A stretch of 64,000 bases of DNA from Bordetella parapertussis (GCA_945872285.1 CAMBZR010000007.1:1-64000), one strand, 5' to 3'; numbered from the stretch's first letter, positions 44,462 to 54,026 are shown. Translations and numbers: made by a program. The notes: generated from the sequence alone by a model not told the origin.

Positions 44462-45454
44462 TCAGTGATTGAGCAGTAAAGTTCGCACAGGTAGTAGTGC
44501 TTGCGCAAGTCTTGCAAAAGCCTGCCCGCGTGCGTGTTCGAGCTGTTGCGCGTGTTTGAGGGTGATGGCTTCAAAGCTGACAGTATCGCCCGGCCCTAGC
44601 TGCGCTAGCTGCGGTAAATCTACACTCGCGACATAGGCCATCTTTGGATAGCCGCCGGTGGTTTGGCGATCTGCCATCAGGATGATAGGTTGGCCGCCTG
44701 CCGGGACTTGAATCGTGCCAAAGGTGGTGGCCTCTGAGATCATTTGGCGCGGTGCGGTCATGAGCAGGGGTGCGCCTTGCAGGCGGTAGCCCATCCGTTC
44801 AGAGTCCGTGCTGACGCGATAGGGCTCTGAAAGAAGCGCCGCACAGCTTTCGGCTGTGAATTCGTGCCACTGCGCGCCCTTGAGCAGGCGCACTCTTGCG
44901 CGCGCTGAGGCCGCGATGGCAGCGGGCAAATAGACTTTGGTGGCCCACAAATCCATTGCAAGTTCTTCAAGTTTTTTGTTTTTGAGCGGACACAGCAACG
45001 GGATCTCATCGCCTCGTTGCAGAGCACGCCCCTCAAAACCGCCCATTGCACTACGAATGTAGGTGCTGGTGCTGCCAAGCACGGGAGCCAGCGCGAAGCC
45101 GCCAAACACCGATAAATAGCCGCGCGTGCCGTGGCGGCGCCCTGCGAAACTCAACTCATCTTGGGGGCGCACGACGACAGGGCGGTTCAGTGCAACGGGT
45201 TGCCCGTTAAGTATTGCACTCAGGTCGGCCCCGCAAAGCGCGATGCAACAAGCTTTGGTAAAGCAAAGCGTGGGGCCTGTTAACGTGATTTCGAGGGTGG
45301 CTAGGCTTGAATCATTACCCACAAGCAGGTTGGCCAGTGTGTGGGCTCGCAGGTCCATCGCCCCCGCAACCGAGACGCCCAAGTGCTGTTGCCCAAAACG
45401 ACCAAGGTCTTGGAAGCTCGAAAGCATACCGGGCTTGCTAACCACCAGGCTCAT
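44462..45454 (-). CDS. pxpC: 5-oxoprolinase subunit C (KipA/AHS2, biotin-dependent-carboxylase-like)
   Basis: The 330-residue protein reads VSKPGMLSSFQDLGRFGQQH, GVSVAGAMDLRAHTLANLLV, GTRGYLSVFGGFALAPVLGS and YRVSTDSERMGYRLQG. GTIQVPAGGQPIILMADRQT and GGYPKMAYV also fit, all characteristic of the AHS2/KipA domain. In the oxoprolinase complex it pairs with PxpB. Its start overlaps the pxpB stop by 4 bp, which indicates translational coupling. Confidence 0.95.
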   Translation of the reverse strand: MSLVVSKPGMLSSFQDLGRFGQQHLGVSVAGAMDLRAHTLANLLVGNDSSLATLEITLTGPTLCFTKACCIALCGADLSAILNGQPVALNRPVVVRPQDELSFAGRRHGTRGYLSVFGGFALAPVLGSTSTYIRSAMGGFEGRALQRGDEIPLLCPLKNKKLEELAMDLWATKVYLPAAIAASARARVRLLKGAQWHEFTAESCAALLSEPYRVSTDSERMGYRLQGAPLLMTAPRQMISEATTFGTIQVPAGGQPIILMADRQTTGGYPKMAYVASVDLPQLAQLGPGDTVSFEAITLKHAQQLEHARGQAFARLAQALLPVRTLLLNH

Positions 45455-46170
45455 GAGACCACCCCGTGCGCTAGCACCGATAACCGGTCAAACTCTTCTG
45501 GTGAAATAGGCACGAATCGAACGTGATCGCCAGGCATGAGTAAAGTTGGCTGCGGGCGGGCCAGGTCAAATAACTTAAGGGGTGTCGCACCTAAAATATG
45601 CCAGCCACCGGGCAAACGGGTCGGGTAGATCGTAGATTGACGGTTGGCAATCGCAACCGAGCCTGCAGGTACGACGGTACGCGGGACATCGCGGCGCGGC
45701 AAGGCAAATAAGGGATCATGGATGCCGATATAAGGATGGCCGGGTGCAAAGCCCAGCATAAAAACCATACTGCCAGGCACGCAATGCAGCTCTATCACCT
45801 GCTGTTCGGTCAGGCCTGTTGTTTGAGCAACTGCGCTCAGGTCGGGGCCGTGCTCGCCGCCATAGCACACGGGAATATCGATGCTGCGTGCGTTGAGATC
45901 CGTGCGGGGCAGCCCGGTTTTAAGCAACCCGATGAGTTGCTCGGACAGTGAGTCAAAACTAGGTAAAGCCGTCTGAGGGTCTGGCCCGTAATGCACGGCA
46001 ACAGCAATGTAGGAGGGCACCACGTCTGTCACGCCAGCGAGCTGCGCTTTGCGAATTTTATTGGCGGCCGCTAAGCAAGTTAAGCCAGTCTCGGCGCTAA
46101 TGACATCGCCAAAATCGATGCTCAAGCAATGATCGCCTTGGTGGCGAAGCTGAAAATTAGCTGCGGTCAT
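45451..46170 (-). CDS. pxpB: 5-oxoprolinase subunit B (KipI/AHS1)
   Basis: The 239-residue protein has SIDFGDVISAETGLTCLAA, VVPSYIAVAVHYGP, IPVCYGGEHGPDLSAVAQTT, VFMLGFAPGHPYIGIHDPLF and GSVAIANRQSTIYPTRLPGG, the AHS1/KipI signature. The ATG at 46170 (MTAANFQLRHQ) is preferred to an upstream GTG at 46179. It is the first gene of pxpB–pxpC–pxpA, with 76 bp separating it from phoR. A KipI-like kinase-inhibitor role is possible by name only; the full trio supports the metabolic role. Confidence 0.95.
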   Translation of the reverse strand: MTAANFQLRHQGDHCLSIDFGDVISAETGLTCLAAANKIRKAQLAGVTDVVPSYIAVAVHYGPDPQTALPSFDSLSEQLIGLLKTGLPRTDLNARSIDIPVCYGGEHGPDLSAVAQTTGLTEQQVIELHCVPGSMVFMLGFAPGHPYIGIHDPLFALPRRDVPRTVVPAGSVAIANRQSTIYPTRLPGGWHILGATPLKLFDLARPQPTLLMPGDHVRFVPISPEEFDRLSVLAHGVVS

Positions 46171-46255
46171 GCGGTGCACAAGTTGGCGAAAGACAAACGC
46201 TGCGTTCGCGTCAATAAAAGCAGTTTAACGGAATGCGCGCGCGCAGCCCGAGCGC

Positions 46256-47557
46256 TTAAGCTTCGCGCAAGACCCGCTCTGCGTCAAACACCAAGCTAAA
46301 ACAGCTGCCTTGTCCCAGTTTGCTTTGCACGTCCAGGGCTGCATCGTGGCGCATGGCCACGTGCTTGGTGATAGCGAGGCCTAAACCTGTGCCGCCAAGC
46401 GAACGCGAGCGGCCGCGGTCAACCCGATAGAAGCGCTCGCTTAAACGGGACAGATGTTCAGAGGCGATGCCAATGCCGGTGTCGGTCACGCTAAAGCGTG
46501 CGCGCCCGTCGGCCTCGCGCTGCCAGACCACGCAAATCGTGCCCGAGTCGGGCGTATAACGAACTGCGTTTGTCAGAAGATTTGAAAAGGCCGAGGCAAT
46601 TTCTGAGTAATTGCCCGCGAGGTTCAGGCTGGGCTCGATCTGCCAGCTCCACTGGTGCCGTCCGGCAGAAAGCGCCTCAATTTGCGCGCGACCCGTATCG
46701 ATTAAGTTCGCGATATTGACTGGTGTCAGTTCAGCACTTGGCGAGGTTTCAAGGTCCGAGAGTGTCAGTAAATCGGTGACCAAGGCCTGCATACGCTGCG
46801 CTTGCTCATGCATCAGTCCAAAATAATATTGACGCTGCGCGTGGCTTAAAGCGTCCGTTGGGGCGTCGCGCAGCGTTTCGACAAAACCCACCAGCACAGT
46901 GAGAGGCGTGCGCATTTCGTGTGACACATTCGCAACAAAATCGCGGCGTGTGGTTTCTAGTTTTTCGATCTGAGTCAGGTCGCGTGTAATCAGCAGAGTG
47001 CGGTCGCGGACGTAGCGCACCAAGCTGAGCAGCAGGTTGTGGTCGCCATTGGAGTGATTGACCTTAAGCGTTAAGGACTCAGACCAGTCGCCCTCCTTGA
47101 CGTACGCGGCGAACGCCGGCGCACGCAAAATGTTGAGCAGGTTCTGCCCGAGGTCGTTTTCGGCTTGCAGGTGCAGTTGTTTTTCGGCAGCGTGATTAAA
47201 CCATCTGATTTGCAGTTCGGTGTTCAGGACGACCACGCCGATCGGCAGGGCTTGGCCGGCAGCCATTGCGCCTGTGCTGGTTTCTTCAAGCTCCTGAATG
47301 GTGGCAACCTGATCGCGAAGACGGCGATATAGGGCTGCGACAACGTCATCCCAGGGCCCGACGTTTGCGGGCGGCTCGTCATTGGGAGAAACTAGCCAGC
47401 GCGCGATCCTCTCAGCGTGACGGCGCCGCACGACTAAGAGCAAACCGCCACCGAGCGCCATGAGGATCCAGCCGAGCGAGCTTTGCCAGCGATACTCGAT
47501 CGCTAGGGCAAGGACCGACCCAAAGCCTACAAAAACAAGAGTGCGTTGCCAGTTCAT
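46256..47557 (-). CDS. phoR: Phosphate regulon sensor histidine kinase PhoR
   Basis: The 433-residue kinase has two N-terminal membrane helices (LVFVGFGSVLALAIEY and GWILMALGGGLLLVV), a linker, a PAS domain (IGVVVLNTELQIRWFNHAAE) and HisKA with VANVSHEMRTPLTVLVGFVE. The ATPase domain has SNLLTNAVRYTPDSG, SVTDTGIGIASEHLSRLSER and RSLGGTGLGLAITKHV. It autophosphorylates under phosphate limitation and signals to PhoB. The ATG at 47557 (MNWQRTLVF) begins directly before the first helix. phoB lies 22 bp upstream. Confidence 0.94.
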   Translation of the reverse strand: MNWQRTLVFVGFGSVLALAIEYRWQSSLGWILMALGGGLLLVVRRRHAERIARWLVSPNDEPPANVGPWDDVVAALYRRLRDQVATIQELEETSTGAMAAGQALPIGVVVLNTELQIRWFNHAAEKQLHLQAENDLGQNLLNILRAPAFAAYVKEGDWSESLTLKVNHSNGDHNLLLSLVRYVRDRTLLITRDLTQIEKLETTRRDFVANVSHEMRTPLTVLVGFVETLRDAPTDALSHAQRQYYFGLMHEQAQRMQALVTDLLTLSDLETSPSAELTPVNIANLIDTGRAQIEALSAGRHQWSWQIEPSLNLAGNYSEIASAFSNLLTNAVRYTPDSGTICVVWQREADGRARFSVTDTGIGIASEHLSRLSERFYRVDRGRSRSLGGTGLGLAITKHVAMRHDAALDVQSKLGQGSCFSLVFDAERVLREA

Positions 47558-47579
47558 ACGACGGATTGTCGCATCAAGC

Positions 47580-48278
47580 TTAAGACTTGGGTATGACGGG
47601 GGTAAACCGGTAGCCGCTGCCACGAACGGTTTCAACGTGCAGGTCGTGCCTGGAGGGCTCTAGCGCCTTGCGCAAGCGACGAATGTGTACGTCGACCGTT
47701 CGCTCTTCGACAAAGACATGATCACCCCACACTTGATCGAGTAACTGGCCGCGAGAAAAGACGCGCTCTGGGTGCGTCATAAAAAAATGTAAAAGTCGAA
47801 ACTCAGTTGGGCCGATCGCAAGCGGTTGGCCGTTACCCGTCAGGCGATGTGAGGTGGGGTCAAGCTTCAGTCCTTCAACTTCAATCAAATCGTCGGTGAG
47901 TTGGGGCGCGCGTCTGCGCAAAACCGCCTTTATCCTCGCCATGAGCTCTTTGGGCGAAAACGGTTTGGTGATGTAATCGTCGGCGCCGGCCTCAAGCCCA
48001 TCGACCTTGTCTTGCTCGGCGCCCTTGGCGGTCAGCATAATGACAGGCACCAAGCGGGTCCGTTCGTCGCTGCGTAATTTTCGGGCTAAGGTCAGGCCCG
48101 AGGCGCCTGGCAGCATCCAGTCAAGCAGGATTAAGTCTGGCAGCTCGGCGCGAATCAGCGTCTCTGCTTGCGCGACATCAAAGGCGCGTAAGACCTTATG
48201 ACCGGCAAAGGACAAGTTCACAGCAATAAGCTCTTGGATGGCGGGCTCGTCTTCAACGACTAGAATAGTGCTTGACAT
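47580..48278 (-). CDS. phoB: Phosphate regulon response regulator PhoB
   Basis: The 232-residue OmpR-family regulator has the receiver acidic pair VVEDE (residues 7-11), phospho-acceptor Asp53 in [10 protein letters not shown], and switch residues in [11 protein letters not shown] and [14 protein letters not shown]. The C-terminal winged helix reads [20 protein letters not shown] and [14 protein letters not shown]. The ATG at 48278 ([11 protein letters not shown]) is chosen over upstream in-frame ATGs. It diverges from ubiE over 107 bp that contain a Pho-box-like palindrome. Confidence 0.95.
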   Translation of the reverse strand: MSSTILVVEDEPAIQELIAVNLSFAGHKVLRAFDVAQAETLIRAELPDLILLDWMLPGASGLTLARKLRSDERTRLVPVIMLTAKGAEQDKVDGLEAGADDYITKPFSPKELMARIKAVLRRRAPQLTDDLIEVEGLKLDPTSHRLTGNGQPLAIGPTEFRLLHFFMTHPERVFSRGQLLDQVWGDHVFVEERTVDVHIRRLRKALEPSRHDLHVETVRGSGYRFTPVIPKS

Positions 48279-48339
48279 GGTGAGTACCATTTTAAAAGCG
48301 CGCATACGCGAGCGACATGTCTATAGTATGGCTGCAATG

Positions 48340-48355
48340 TGTCATGTATATGACA
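48340..48355 (-). promoter_or_regulatory. Pho-box-like inverted repeat upstream of phoB
   Basis: TGTCATGTATATGACA is a perfect 6-bp inverted repeat with a 4-nt centre. Read on the minus strand, CTGTCAT followed by four bases equals one Pho-box half site (CTGTCAT-N4-CTGTCAT). The second half matches poorly in direct orientation. PhoB autoregulation is usual, so an operator here is plausible but not proven. Confidence 0.45.
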
Positions 48356-48385
48356 GTGGTGCGTTGCATAACTGAGGCAAGACGC

Positions 48386-49126
48386 ATGGCACAAGACAAT
48401 ACGCATTTTGGTTATCAAACGATTGCCGAGTCAGAAAAAGCAGCAAAGGTGGCACAGGTGTTTCATTCTGTGGCGTCGCGTTACGACGTGATGAACGACT
48501 TGATGTCCGCGGGCCTGCATCGCGTCTGGAAAGCCTTCACGGTGGCTCGGGCAGGCGTGCGCCCGGGCATGAAAGTCTTAGACATCGCGGGTGGCACTGG
48601 CGATTTGGCGCGCGCGTTTGCTAAACAGGCCGGTAAGCAGGGCGAAGTGTGGCTGACCGACATTAATGACTCGATGCTGAGGGTGGGGCGCGATCGCCTG
48701 ATTGATGACGGCTTGGTGCTTCCTTGCGCGGTCTGCGATGGCGAGCGCCTGCCGTTCGCCTCTGGGTACTTTGATCGGGTCACGGTGGCGTTCGGCTTGC
48801 GCAACATGACCCATAAAGACCGCGCCCTGGCCGAGATGACGCGGGTTCTGAAGCCAGGTGGCAAGCTGTTGGTGCTTGAGTTTTCAAAGATCGCAGCGCC
48901 TTTCGCGCCTGCTTATGACTGGTATTCGTTCAAGATCTTGCCCTGGCTGGGCCAAAAAGTGGCGGGTGATGCTGACAGCTATCGCTATTTGGCCGAATCG
49001 ATTCGTATGCACCCCGACCAAGAAACGCTCAAAGGCATGCTAAGCGAGGCTGGCTTGTCGCGTGTGCAGTTTTTCAATTTGTCAGCGGGGCTGACGGCCC
49101 TGCACGAGGGAGTCAAGCTAAGCTAA
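48386..49126 (+). CDS. ubiE: Ubiquinone/menaquinone C-methyltransferase UbiE
   Basis: UbiE performs the C-methylation of the quinone ring in ubiquinone synthesis. The 246-residue protein has [20 protein letters not shown], motif [61 protein letters not shown] and LLVLEFSK, the classical UbiE signature. The ATG at 48386 ([13 protein letters not shown]) is chosen over an upstream frame extension without homology. It starts the ubiE–Tim44-like–ubiJ–ubiB group. Confidence 0.97.
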   Translation: MAQDNTHFGYQTIAESEKAAKVAQVFHSVASRYDVMNDLMSAGLHRVWKAFTVARAGVRPGMKVLDIAGGTGDLARAFAKQAGKQGEVWLTDINDSMLRVGRDRLIDDGLVLPCAVCDGERLPFASGYFDRVTVAFGLRNMTHKDRALAEMTRVLKPGGKLLVLEFSKIAAPFAPAYDWYSFKILPWLGQKVAGDADSYRYLAESIRMHPDQETLKGMLSEAGLSRVQFFNLSAGLTALHEGVKLS

Positions 49127-49137
49127 CTTTGAGTCAA

Positions 49138-49188
49138 AGCTGAACTTTTTTCGTTTTAGCCAGTCTGTGCTTTACAACCTGTTCAGCT
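49138..49188. other. Inverted repeat between ubiE and the Tim44-like gene
   Basis: AGCTGAAC (49138-49145) and GTTCAGCT (49181-49188) form a perfect 8-bp stem separated by 35 nt, and TTTTA follows. The large loop makes it a weak terminator at best. The 153-bp gap also contains the leader of the next gene; I see no coding frame. Confidence 0.35.
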
Positions 49189-49279
49189 TTTAGTAAGCTT
49201 CAGGTTCTAGTAAGATTTGAAGGCGTAGGTTTTCAAACTCATGTGAAGGTTTTGGCGCTTAGTCGCCCAGGAGCTCGAT

Positions 49280-50278
49280 ATGTCCAGATTTTTGTCCCGT
49301 TTTTTTGCTGTAGCACTCATGACCTTAGGCGGTGTCGCGCTGACTGCGGTGACGCTCGAGGCCCAGGCAGCCCGCGCAGGTAGCGGCACGAGCTCTGGCA
49401 AACAGTCAAGTAATGTCAGCAGCCAAAAGCCCGCGACCCCAGCGGCCGCCACCGGCTCAACCACACAAAAAAGCGCAACAGCACCTGCAGCCGCTGCGCC
49501 AGCTGCAGCAGCAGCCGCCAAGCCAAGCGGTGCGTCGCGTTGGTTAGGCCCCTTGGCTGGTATCGCAGCAGGCTTAGGCATCGCTGCCATGCTGTCCCAT
49601 TTTGGGCTAGGCGGCGCCATGGGTGACTTTTTGATGGTGGCACTGTTAGCTGCCGTCGCGATCTTTGGCGTGTTGTTCGTGATTCGAATGATTCGTGGCT
49701 CTTCGGCTCAGCCTGCAGCGCAAGGTGCAGGTGCAGGTACGGGCACAACAGGCGGCGCTCAAACGCCCGCCAACGAAATGTATCGCGAGACCGCTGCGCC
49801 AGCCGCTGCCCCCGTTGCGTTACCGGCTTCGGCCACGGGCTCGATGTCTGCGGCAGGTTTTGGTTCAGACGCTCCGGCGCCTGATCAAAACTGGTTTATT
49901 CCCATTGATTTCGATACCAACCGGTTCTTGCAAGAAGCTAAAGCGCAATTTGTCTCGATCCAAAAGGTTTGGGACAGCGGTGATCTGACGCAAATGCGCA
50001 ACTTCTTGACTGAGGATTTGCTTAAAGAGTTACAGGCGCAATTGTCTGGACGCGTGGGTGAAAATCACACCGAGGTGGTGTTGCTCAATGCCGAGATGCT
50101 TGGCATCGAGAAGGTCACCGATGGCCATTTGGCAAGCGTTCGCTTCTCGGGCATGCTGCGCGAGCAGGTTGGCGCTGAGGCGTTCCGTTTCGAGGAGGTC
50201 TGGAACCTGTTTAAGCCAGAACAAGGCGGCTGGTTACTCGCGGGTATCCAACAAATCCCAGTCACACACGCTAGTTAA
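49280..50278 (+). CDS. Tim44-like domain membrane protein
   Basis: The 332-residue protein has a signal-like N-terminus (FFAVALMTLGGVALTAVTLE), a long Ala/Ser/Thr-rich linker, and two hydrophobic segments (about residues 92-112 and 115-137, LGPLAGIAAGLGIAAMLSHF and FLMVALLAAVAIFGVLFVIR). A C-terminal Tim44-like domain ends the chain (DTNRFLQEAKAQFVSIQKVW, MRNFLTEDLLKELQAQL, VLLNAEMLGIEKV, EVWNLFKPEQGGWLLAGIQQ). The bacterial role is undefined. Position within the ubi genes is typical of Burkholderiales. A terminator follows directly. Confidence 0.88.
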   Translation: MSRFLSRFFAVALMTLGGVALTAVTLEAQAARAGSGTSSGKQSSNVSSQKPATPAAATGSTTQKSATAPAAAAPAAAAAAKPSGASRWLGPLAGIAAGLGIAAMLSHFGLGGAMGDFLMVALLAAVAIFGVLFVIRMIRGSSAQPAAQGAGAGTGTTGGAQTPANEMYRETAAPAAAPVALPASATGSMSAAGFGSDAPAPDQNWFIPIDFDTNRFLQEAKAQFVSIQKVWDSGDLTQMRNFLTEDLLKELQAQLSGRVGENHTEVVLLNAEMLGIEKVTDGHLASVRFSGMLREQVGAEAFRFEEVWNLFKPEQGGWLLAGIQQIPVTHAS

Positions 50279-50301
50279 GCTTGGCAGTTGACGGTTTAAA
50301 A

Positions 50302-50331
50302 AAAAGCGCCCGCTTAGCGGGTGTTTTTTTG
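50302..50331 (+). terminator. Rho-independent terminator after the Tim44-like gene
   Basis: CCCGC (50309-50313) and GCGGG (50317-50321) pair around a TTA loop, flanked by an A-run before and seven or more T after (50323-50330). It lies 25-50 bp after the stop. It could work in both directions because of the A-run, but only the plus strand has an upstream gene. Confidence 0.85.
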
Positions 50332-50435
50332 TCTCAAACGCAAGCCAAGCGGCTAGGCCGTTAAATTAACCGCGCTAGCAGGCGGTTCAGCCGTTAAACT
50401 GTCGCCTCACTCAGATTCTCGGTGCTTGAACTTAC

Positions 50436-51098
50436 GTGATCTTCCCCCCGCCTTTTTTGCCAGCATCCTCTGAGTTGCACCCAGTCAAATTTTTGGCGCG
50501 CGCGTTCAATCTGTTGACCCGACAGCAGCCCTGGGCTGCGCAGCGGCTAGTGCCTTATGCGGGCCAGACGCTGAGAATTTGTTTGGGCGGCTTTCAACTG
50601 ACGCTCACCATCGAGCCTCAAGGCACCTTAGTCGCTGCCGAACCAACGGTGGTTCCAAATGTCGTGCTTGAGTTGATCGCTGAAAAGCTCTCTTGGTCGG
50701 CCTTGCTTGATCCCGGGGCACGTCCCGAGCTTGCGCAGTGGGTTCACATTACGGGTCAGGCTGCATTGGCACAAACCATCTCTGACCTAGTGCAAGATTT
50801 ACGCCCCGATCCTGAAGACGCGCTGGCACAGTGGGTTGGCGATATCCCCGCACGAAGGCTTGTGCGCGGCGCACAAAGCCTCTTTGGTGCAGCACAATCG
50901 CTGGCGCGCGGCCTCACCCAAAACATGGCTGAATATCTTGCTGAAGAATCGGGCACGTTAGCGGGTACGCCTGCTTTGGCCGTTCTTGTTCAAAACCGAA
51001 CCCACACGTTGGCACACCTTGAGCAGCTTGCGCAACGTCAGGCTGCGTTACAGGCTCGGCTGCAACGGCTGGTGGCCCCCCCGGGTGCGCGCGCATGA
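50436..51098 (+). CDS. ubiJ: Ubiquinone biosynthesis accessory protein UbiJ (SCP2 domain)
   Basis: UbiJ binds ubiquinone intermediates through an SCP2 domain and holds together the soluble Ubi complex. The 220-residue protein has the SCP2-like part ([40 protein letters not shown]), [20 protein letters not shown] and a C-terminal coiled-coil helix ([20 protein letters not shown]). The start is a GTG at 50436. Its stop overlaps the ubiB start by 4 bp. The gap before it (50332-50435) contains an inverted repeat AACCGC/GCGGTT and should hold its promoter. Confidence 0.9.
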   Translation: MIFPPPFLPASSELHPVKFLARAFNLLTRQQPWAAQRLVPYAGQTLRICLGGFQLTLTIEPQGTLVAAEPTVVPNVVLELIAEKLSWSALLDPGARPELAQWVHITGQAALAQTISDLVQDLRPDPEDALAQWVGDIPARRLVRGAQSLFGAAQSLARGLTQNMAEYLAEESGTLAGTPALAVLVQNRTHTLAHLEQLAQRQAALQARLQRLVAPPGARA

Positions 51099-52648
51099 TG
51101 TCTGTGCCGCGCCTGTTGCGCATCATTGTCGTGTGTTTGCGTTATCGGCTCGATGAGCTTGTGTTGTCGGGCATCGCACACCCAGTGGCCTATCGGTTGC
51201 TTTGGCTCGTGCGTCTGGGCTCGCGCCCCAAGATGGCGCGTGGCCCGCGCCTGCGCCTTGCGCTAGAGTCGCTGGGCCCCATCTTTGTCAAGTTCGGTCA
51301 GGTGCTGTCGACCCGTCGCGATCTCATCCCGACGGATGTTGCCGACGAACTCGCGTTGTTGCAAGACCGCGTTGCGCCGTTTGCCTCAGCCAAGGCTGCG
51401 GCACTGATCGAGCAGGCCTTGGGCGCGCCAACTTCGACACTTTTTGCTCAGTTTGAAACGGATCCGGTAGCCTCTGCTTCGATCGCTCAGGTGCATTTTG
51501 CGATGTTGCATGACGGGCGCGCTGTGGCGGTCAAGGTATTGCGCCCCGGCATGCTCGAGGTGATTGATAAAGATCTTTCACTGATGCGCGTGCTTGCCGG
51601 TTTGATTCAGGGGCTCGTGCCCGATGGGCGTCGCCTCAAGCCACGCGAGGTTGTTGCAGAGTTCGACAAGCATCTGCACGATGAGCTGGATCTGCTGCGC
51701 GAAGCGGCGAATTGCAGCCAGTTGCGTCGTAATTTTGGCCCAGAAAGCACACGCGGCGACTTGTTGTGGGTGCCTGAAGTGATCTGGGATTATTGCGCCT
51801 CAACTGTCTTCACCATGGAGCGGATGTACGGCATACCGGTCAGCCAGATCGAACGCCTGAAGCAAGTGGGAGTCGACATCCCAACCCTTGCACGTACCGG
51901 CGTTGAGATCTTCTTTACGCAAGTGTTTGATGACGGTTTTTTTCATGCGGATATGCATCCAGGCAATATTTATGTCTCTGATCGCCCTGAGACGCTTGGG
52001 CGCTATATCGCCCTAGACTTCGGCATTGTGGGCTCCTTATCCGAATTTGATAAAAATTACCTAGCTCAAAACTTTTTGGCTTTTTTCCAGCGCGATTATC
52101 GGCGCGTCGCGCGCTTGCATATCGAATCGGGCTGGGTACCATCCACCACACGCGAAGAAGAGCTCGAGGGTGCGGTTCGCGCCGTCTGCGAGCCCTATTT
52201 TGATCGCCCTTTGGCTGAAATCTCACTCGGACAAGTGTTATTACGGCTTTTTCAGACCTCTAGGCGCTTTAATGTCGAGATACAGCCACAATTGGTGTTG
52301 TTGCAAAAGACCCTTTTAAATGTAGAAGGATTAGGACGCCAGCTTGATCCGCAGTTAGACTTATGGAAAACAGCAAAGCCGTATCTTGAGCGCTGGATGC
52401 TTGAGAGGGTCGGGTTCAAGGGAGTTCGCAAAAAACTGACGCAAGAGGCTGGTCAGTGGGCACAGTGGTTACCTGAATTACCTCGGTTGGTGCACGCGCA
52501 ATTGAGTCGCGCAGATGTCTCTGCTGAGGTGCTGCGTGAGTTGCAGCAGATGCGACGGGCGCGTGAACAAAGCAATCGCGTGTTGATGGCATTAACGGGT
52601 GTGGCGGCCATGGGTTTGGCAGTCGTGCTCTGGACGCTGATGCGTTGA
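51095..52648 (+). CDS. ubiB: UbiB kinase-like protein for ubiquinone biosynthesis
   Basis: UbiB is an atypical ABC1/ADCK ATPase needed for ubiquinone production. The 517-residue protein has the KxGQ motif region ([17 protein letters not shown]), the ATP lysine in [12 protein letters not shown], the catalytic segment [12 protein letters not shown], and [14 protein letters not shown]. The C-terminal hydrophobic helix ([20 protein letters not shown]) anchors it in the membrane. It is coupled to ubiJ (ATGA) and is followed after 29 bp by the di-iron protein gene. Confidence 0.96.
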   Translation: MMSVPRLLRIIVVCLRYRLDELVLSGIAHPVAYRLLWLVRLGSRPKMARGPRLRLALESLGPIFVKFGQVLSTRRDLIPTDVADELALLQDRVAPFASAKAAALIEQALGAPTSTLFAQFETDPVASASIAQVHFAMLHDGRAVAVKVLRPGMLEVIDKDLSLMRVLAGLIQGLVPDGRRLKPREVVAEFDKHLHDELDLLREAANCSQLRRNFGPESTRGDLLWVPEVIWDYCASTVFTMERMYGIPVSQIERLKQVGVDIPTLARTGVEIFFTQVFDDGFFHADMHPGNIYVSDRPETLGRYIALDFGIVGSLSEFDKNYLAQNFLAFFQRDYRRVARLHIESGWVPSTTREEELEGAVRAVCEPYFDRPLAEISLGQVLLRLFQTSRRFNVEIQPQLVLLQKTLLNVEGLGRQLDPQLDLWKTAKPYLERWMLERVGFKGVRKKLTQEAGQWAQWLPELPRLVHAQLSRADVSAEVLRELQQMRRAREQSNRVLMALTGVAAMGLAVVLWTLMR

Positions 52649-52677
52649 TTGAAATTTAAACATTAAAGGTAGTGACT

Positions 52678-53544
52678 ATGCTTTACGCAGAACTCTTTAA
52701 ATCGATGGAATCCGTGCGCTGGAATATGGACACCGATATCCCTTGGCAGGATTTTGATCGCAGCAAGCTCACCGATGAGCAAGCACAAACGATCAAGATG
52801 AATGCCATCACTGAATGGGCAGCATTGCCGGCGACAGAAATGTTTTTGCGCGACAATCGCGACGACAGCGATTTCTCAGCCTTTATGTCTGTCTGGTTTT
52901 TTGAAGAGCAAAAACACTCTTTGGTCTTGATCGAATACCTGCGGCGCTTTGCGCCAGACCTCGTACCCACCGAAGAAGAACTTCATCGCGTACGGTTTGA
53001 GTTCGATCCCGCACCGCCGCTCGAAACCCTGATGCTCCACTTCTGTGGTGAAGTCCGTTTAAACCACTGGTACCGGCGCGCCTCTGACTGGCACACCGAG
53101 CCCGTGATTAAAGAAATTTATAAAGTGATTGCACAAGACGAAGCGCGTCATGCGGGCGCGTATCTGCGCTACATGAAGCGCGCCCTCACGCAGCGCGGCC
53201 AAGAGATTGGTGCGCAAGCGCGCATGGCGTTCGCCAAAATCGGTGTCTTGATGGCATCTGCGCACCGGACTCCGCAAGCGTTGCACCCGACTAATCTGCA
53301 CGTCAATAAAGAGATGTTTCCAAACGATACGGTCCAGTCAAAGTTACCTGAACCCGGCTGGCTCGAGCGGTGGTTAGACAATCAAATCGTCTTTGATAAA
53401 GATTGGGAGCACAAGGTCAGCACCCGCATCTTGCACAACATGTCGCTGCTAATGGATAGCTCCTTTAAAACCGTACAAGATCTGAACCGCTATCGTAAAG
53501 AGCTGCTTCGGTCTGCGGCGGGGGTCGTAGGCGCAACCGCTTGA
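52678..53544 (+). CDS. Ferritin-like di-iron protein (R2 / acyl-ACP-desaturase type)
   Basis: This 288-residue helical protein carries a di-iron ligand set: Glu46, then Glu77 and His80 (EEQKH), then Glu125 (CGEVRLNHWY), then Glu155 and His158 (QDEARH). The 31-residue Glu46-to-Glu77 spacing matches ribonucleotide reductase R2. Two ExxH motifs place it with the R2/fatty-acid-desaturase branch, not iron-storage ferritins. The ATG at 52678 has AAAGG eight bases upstream. It follows ubiB by 29 bp and overlaps rfaE2. I do not know its substrate; an O2-dependent oxidation linked to quinone or lipid is a guess from context. Confidence 0.85.
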   Translation: MLYAELFKSMESVRWNMDTDIPWQDFDRSKLTDEQAQTIKMNAITEWAALPATEMFLRDNRDDSDFSAFMSVWFFEEQKHSLVLIEYLRRFAPDLVPTEEELHRVRFEFDPAPPLETLMLHFCGEVRLNHWYRRASDWHTEPVIKEIYKVIAQDEARHAGAYLRYMKRALTQRGQEIGAQARMAFAKIGVLMASAHRTPQALHPTNLHVNKEMFPNDTVQSKLPEPGWLERWLDNQIVFDKDWEHKVSTRILHNMSLLMDSSFKTVQDLNRYRKELLRSAAGVVGATA

Positions 53545-54026
53545 GCGCGCGTTTTGAAGCCAAGATCTTGTCGGCACAACAGGCTGGCGAAAAGATCGCA
53601 AGTGGCCAATGGCCAAAACCGTTGGTTTTTACCAACGGTGTCTTCGATCTCTTGCATCGCGGGCACGTGACCTATCTAGACGAGGCCGCGCAACTCGGCG
53701 CTACCTTGCTGGTTGGCGTTAACTCAGACGCCTCAGCCAAACGCCTGGGCAAAGGGCCCGACCGACCGTTGAACACCGCGACAGACCGTGCGGCCTTACT
53801 CGCGGCGCTAGGTTGTGTGACGGCGGTGATCATTTTTGACGAAGATACCCCGGTCGAAATCATTGCGACTCTGCGCCCTGACATCATCGTCAAAGGGGGT
53901 GATTACGATATGCAGGTATTGCCAGAGACCAAGCTTGTTGAGTCGTGGGGCGGGAAAGCTATCGCGATTCCGTTTGAATTCAAGCGTTCAACGACGACGC
54001 TCGTTGAAAAAATCCGCCGCGTCTGA
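53541..54026 (+). CDS. rfaE2: D-glycero-beta-D-manno-heptose 1-phosphate adenylyltransferase
   Basis: This enzyme makes ADP-heptose for the LPS core from heptose-1-phosphate and ATP. The 161-residue nucleotidyltransferase has VFTNGVFDLLHRGHVTYLDE (HxGH-type site), LLVGVNSDASAKRLGKGPDR, LNTATDRAALLAAL, DIIVKGGDYD and STTTLVEKIR. It is the stand-alone RfaE2 domain, not the HldE fusion. The start is TTG, overlapping the stop of the di-iron gene (TTGA), so translation is likely coupled. Confidence 0.93.
   Translation: MSARFEAKILSAQQAGEKIASGQWPKPLVFTNGVFDLLHRGHVTYLDEAAQLGATLLVGVNSDASAKRLGKGPDRPLNTATDRAALLAALGCVTAVIIFDEDTPVEIIATLRPDIIVKGGDYDMQVLPETKLVESWGGKAIAIPFEFKRSTTTLVEKIRRV

Noticed and set aside
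49430-49530. Low-complexity repeat as a mobile or variable element
   Set aside because: It is the Ala/Thr-rich linker of the Tim44-like protein, within an intact frame.
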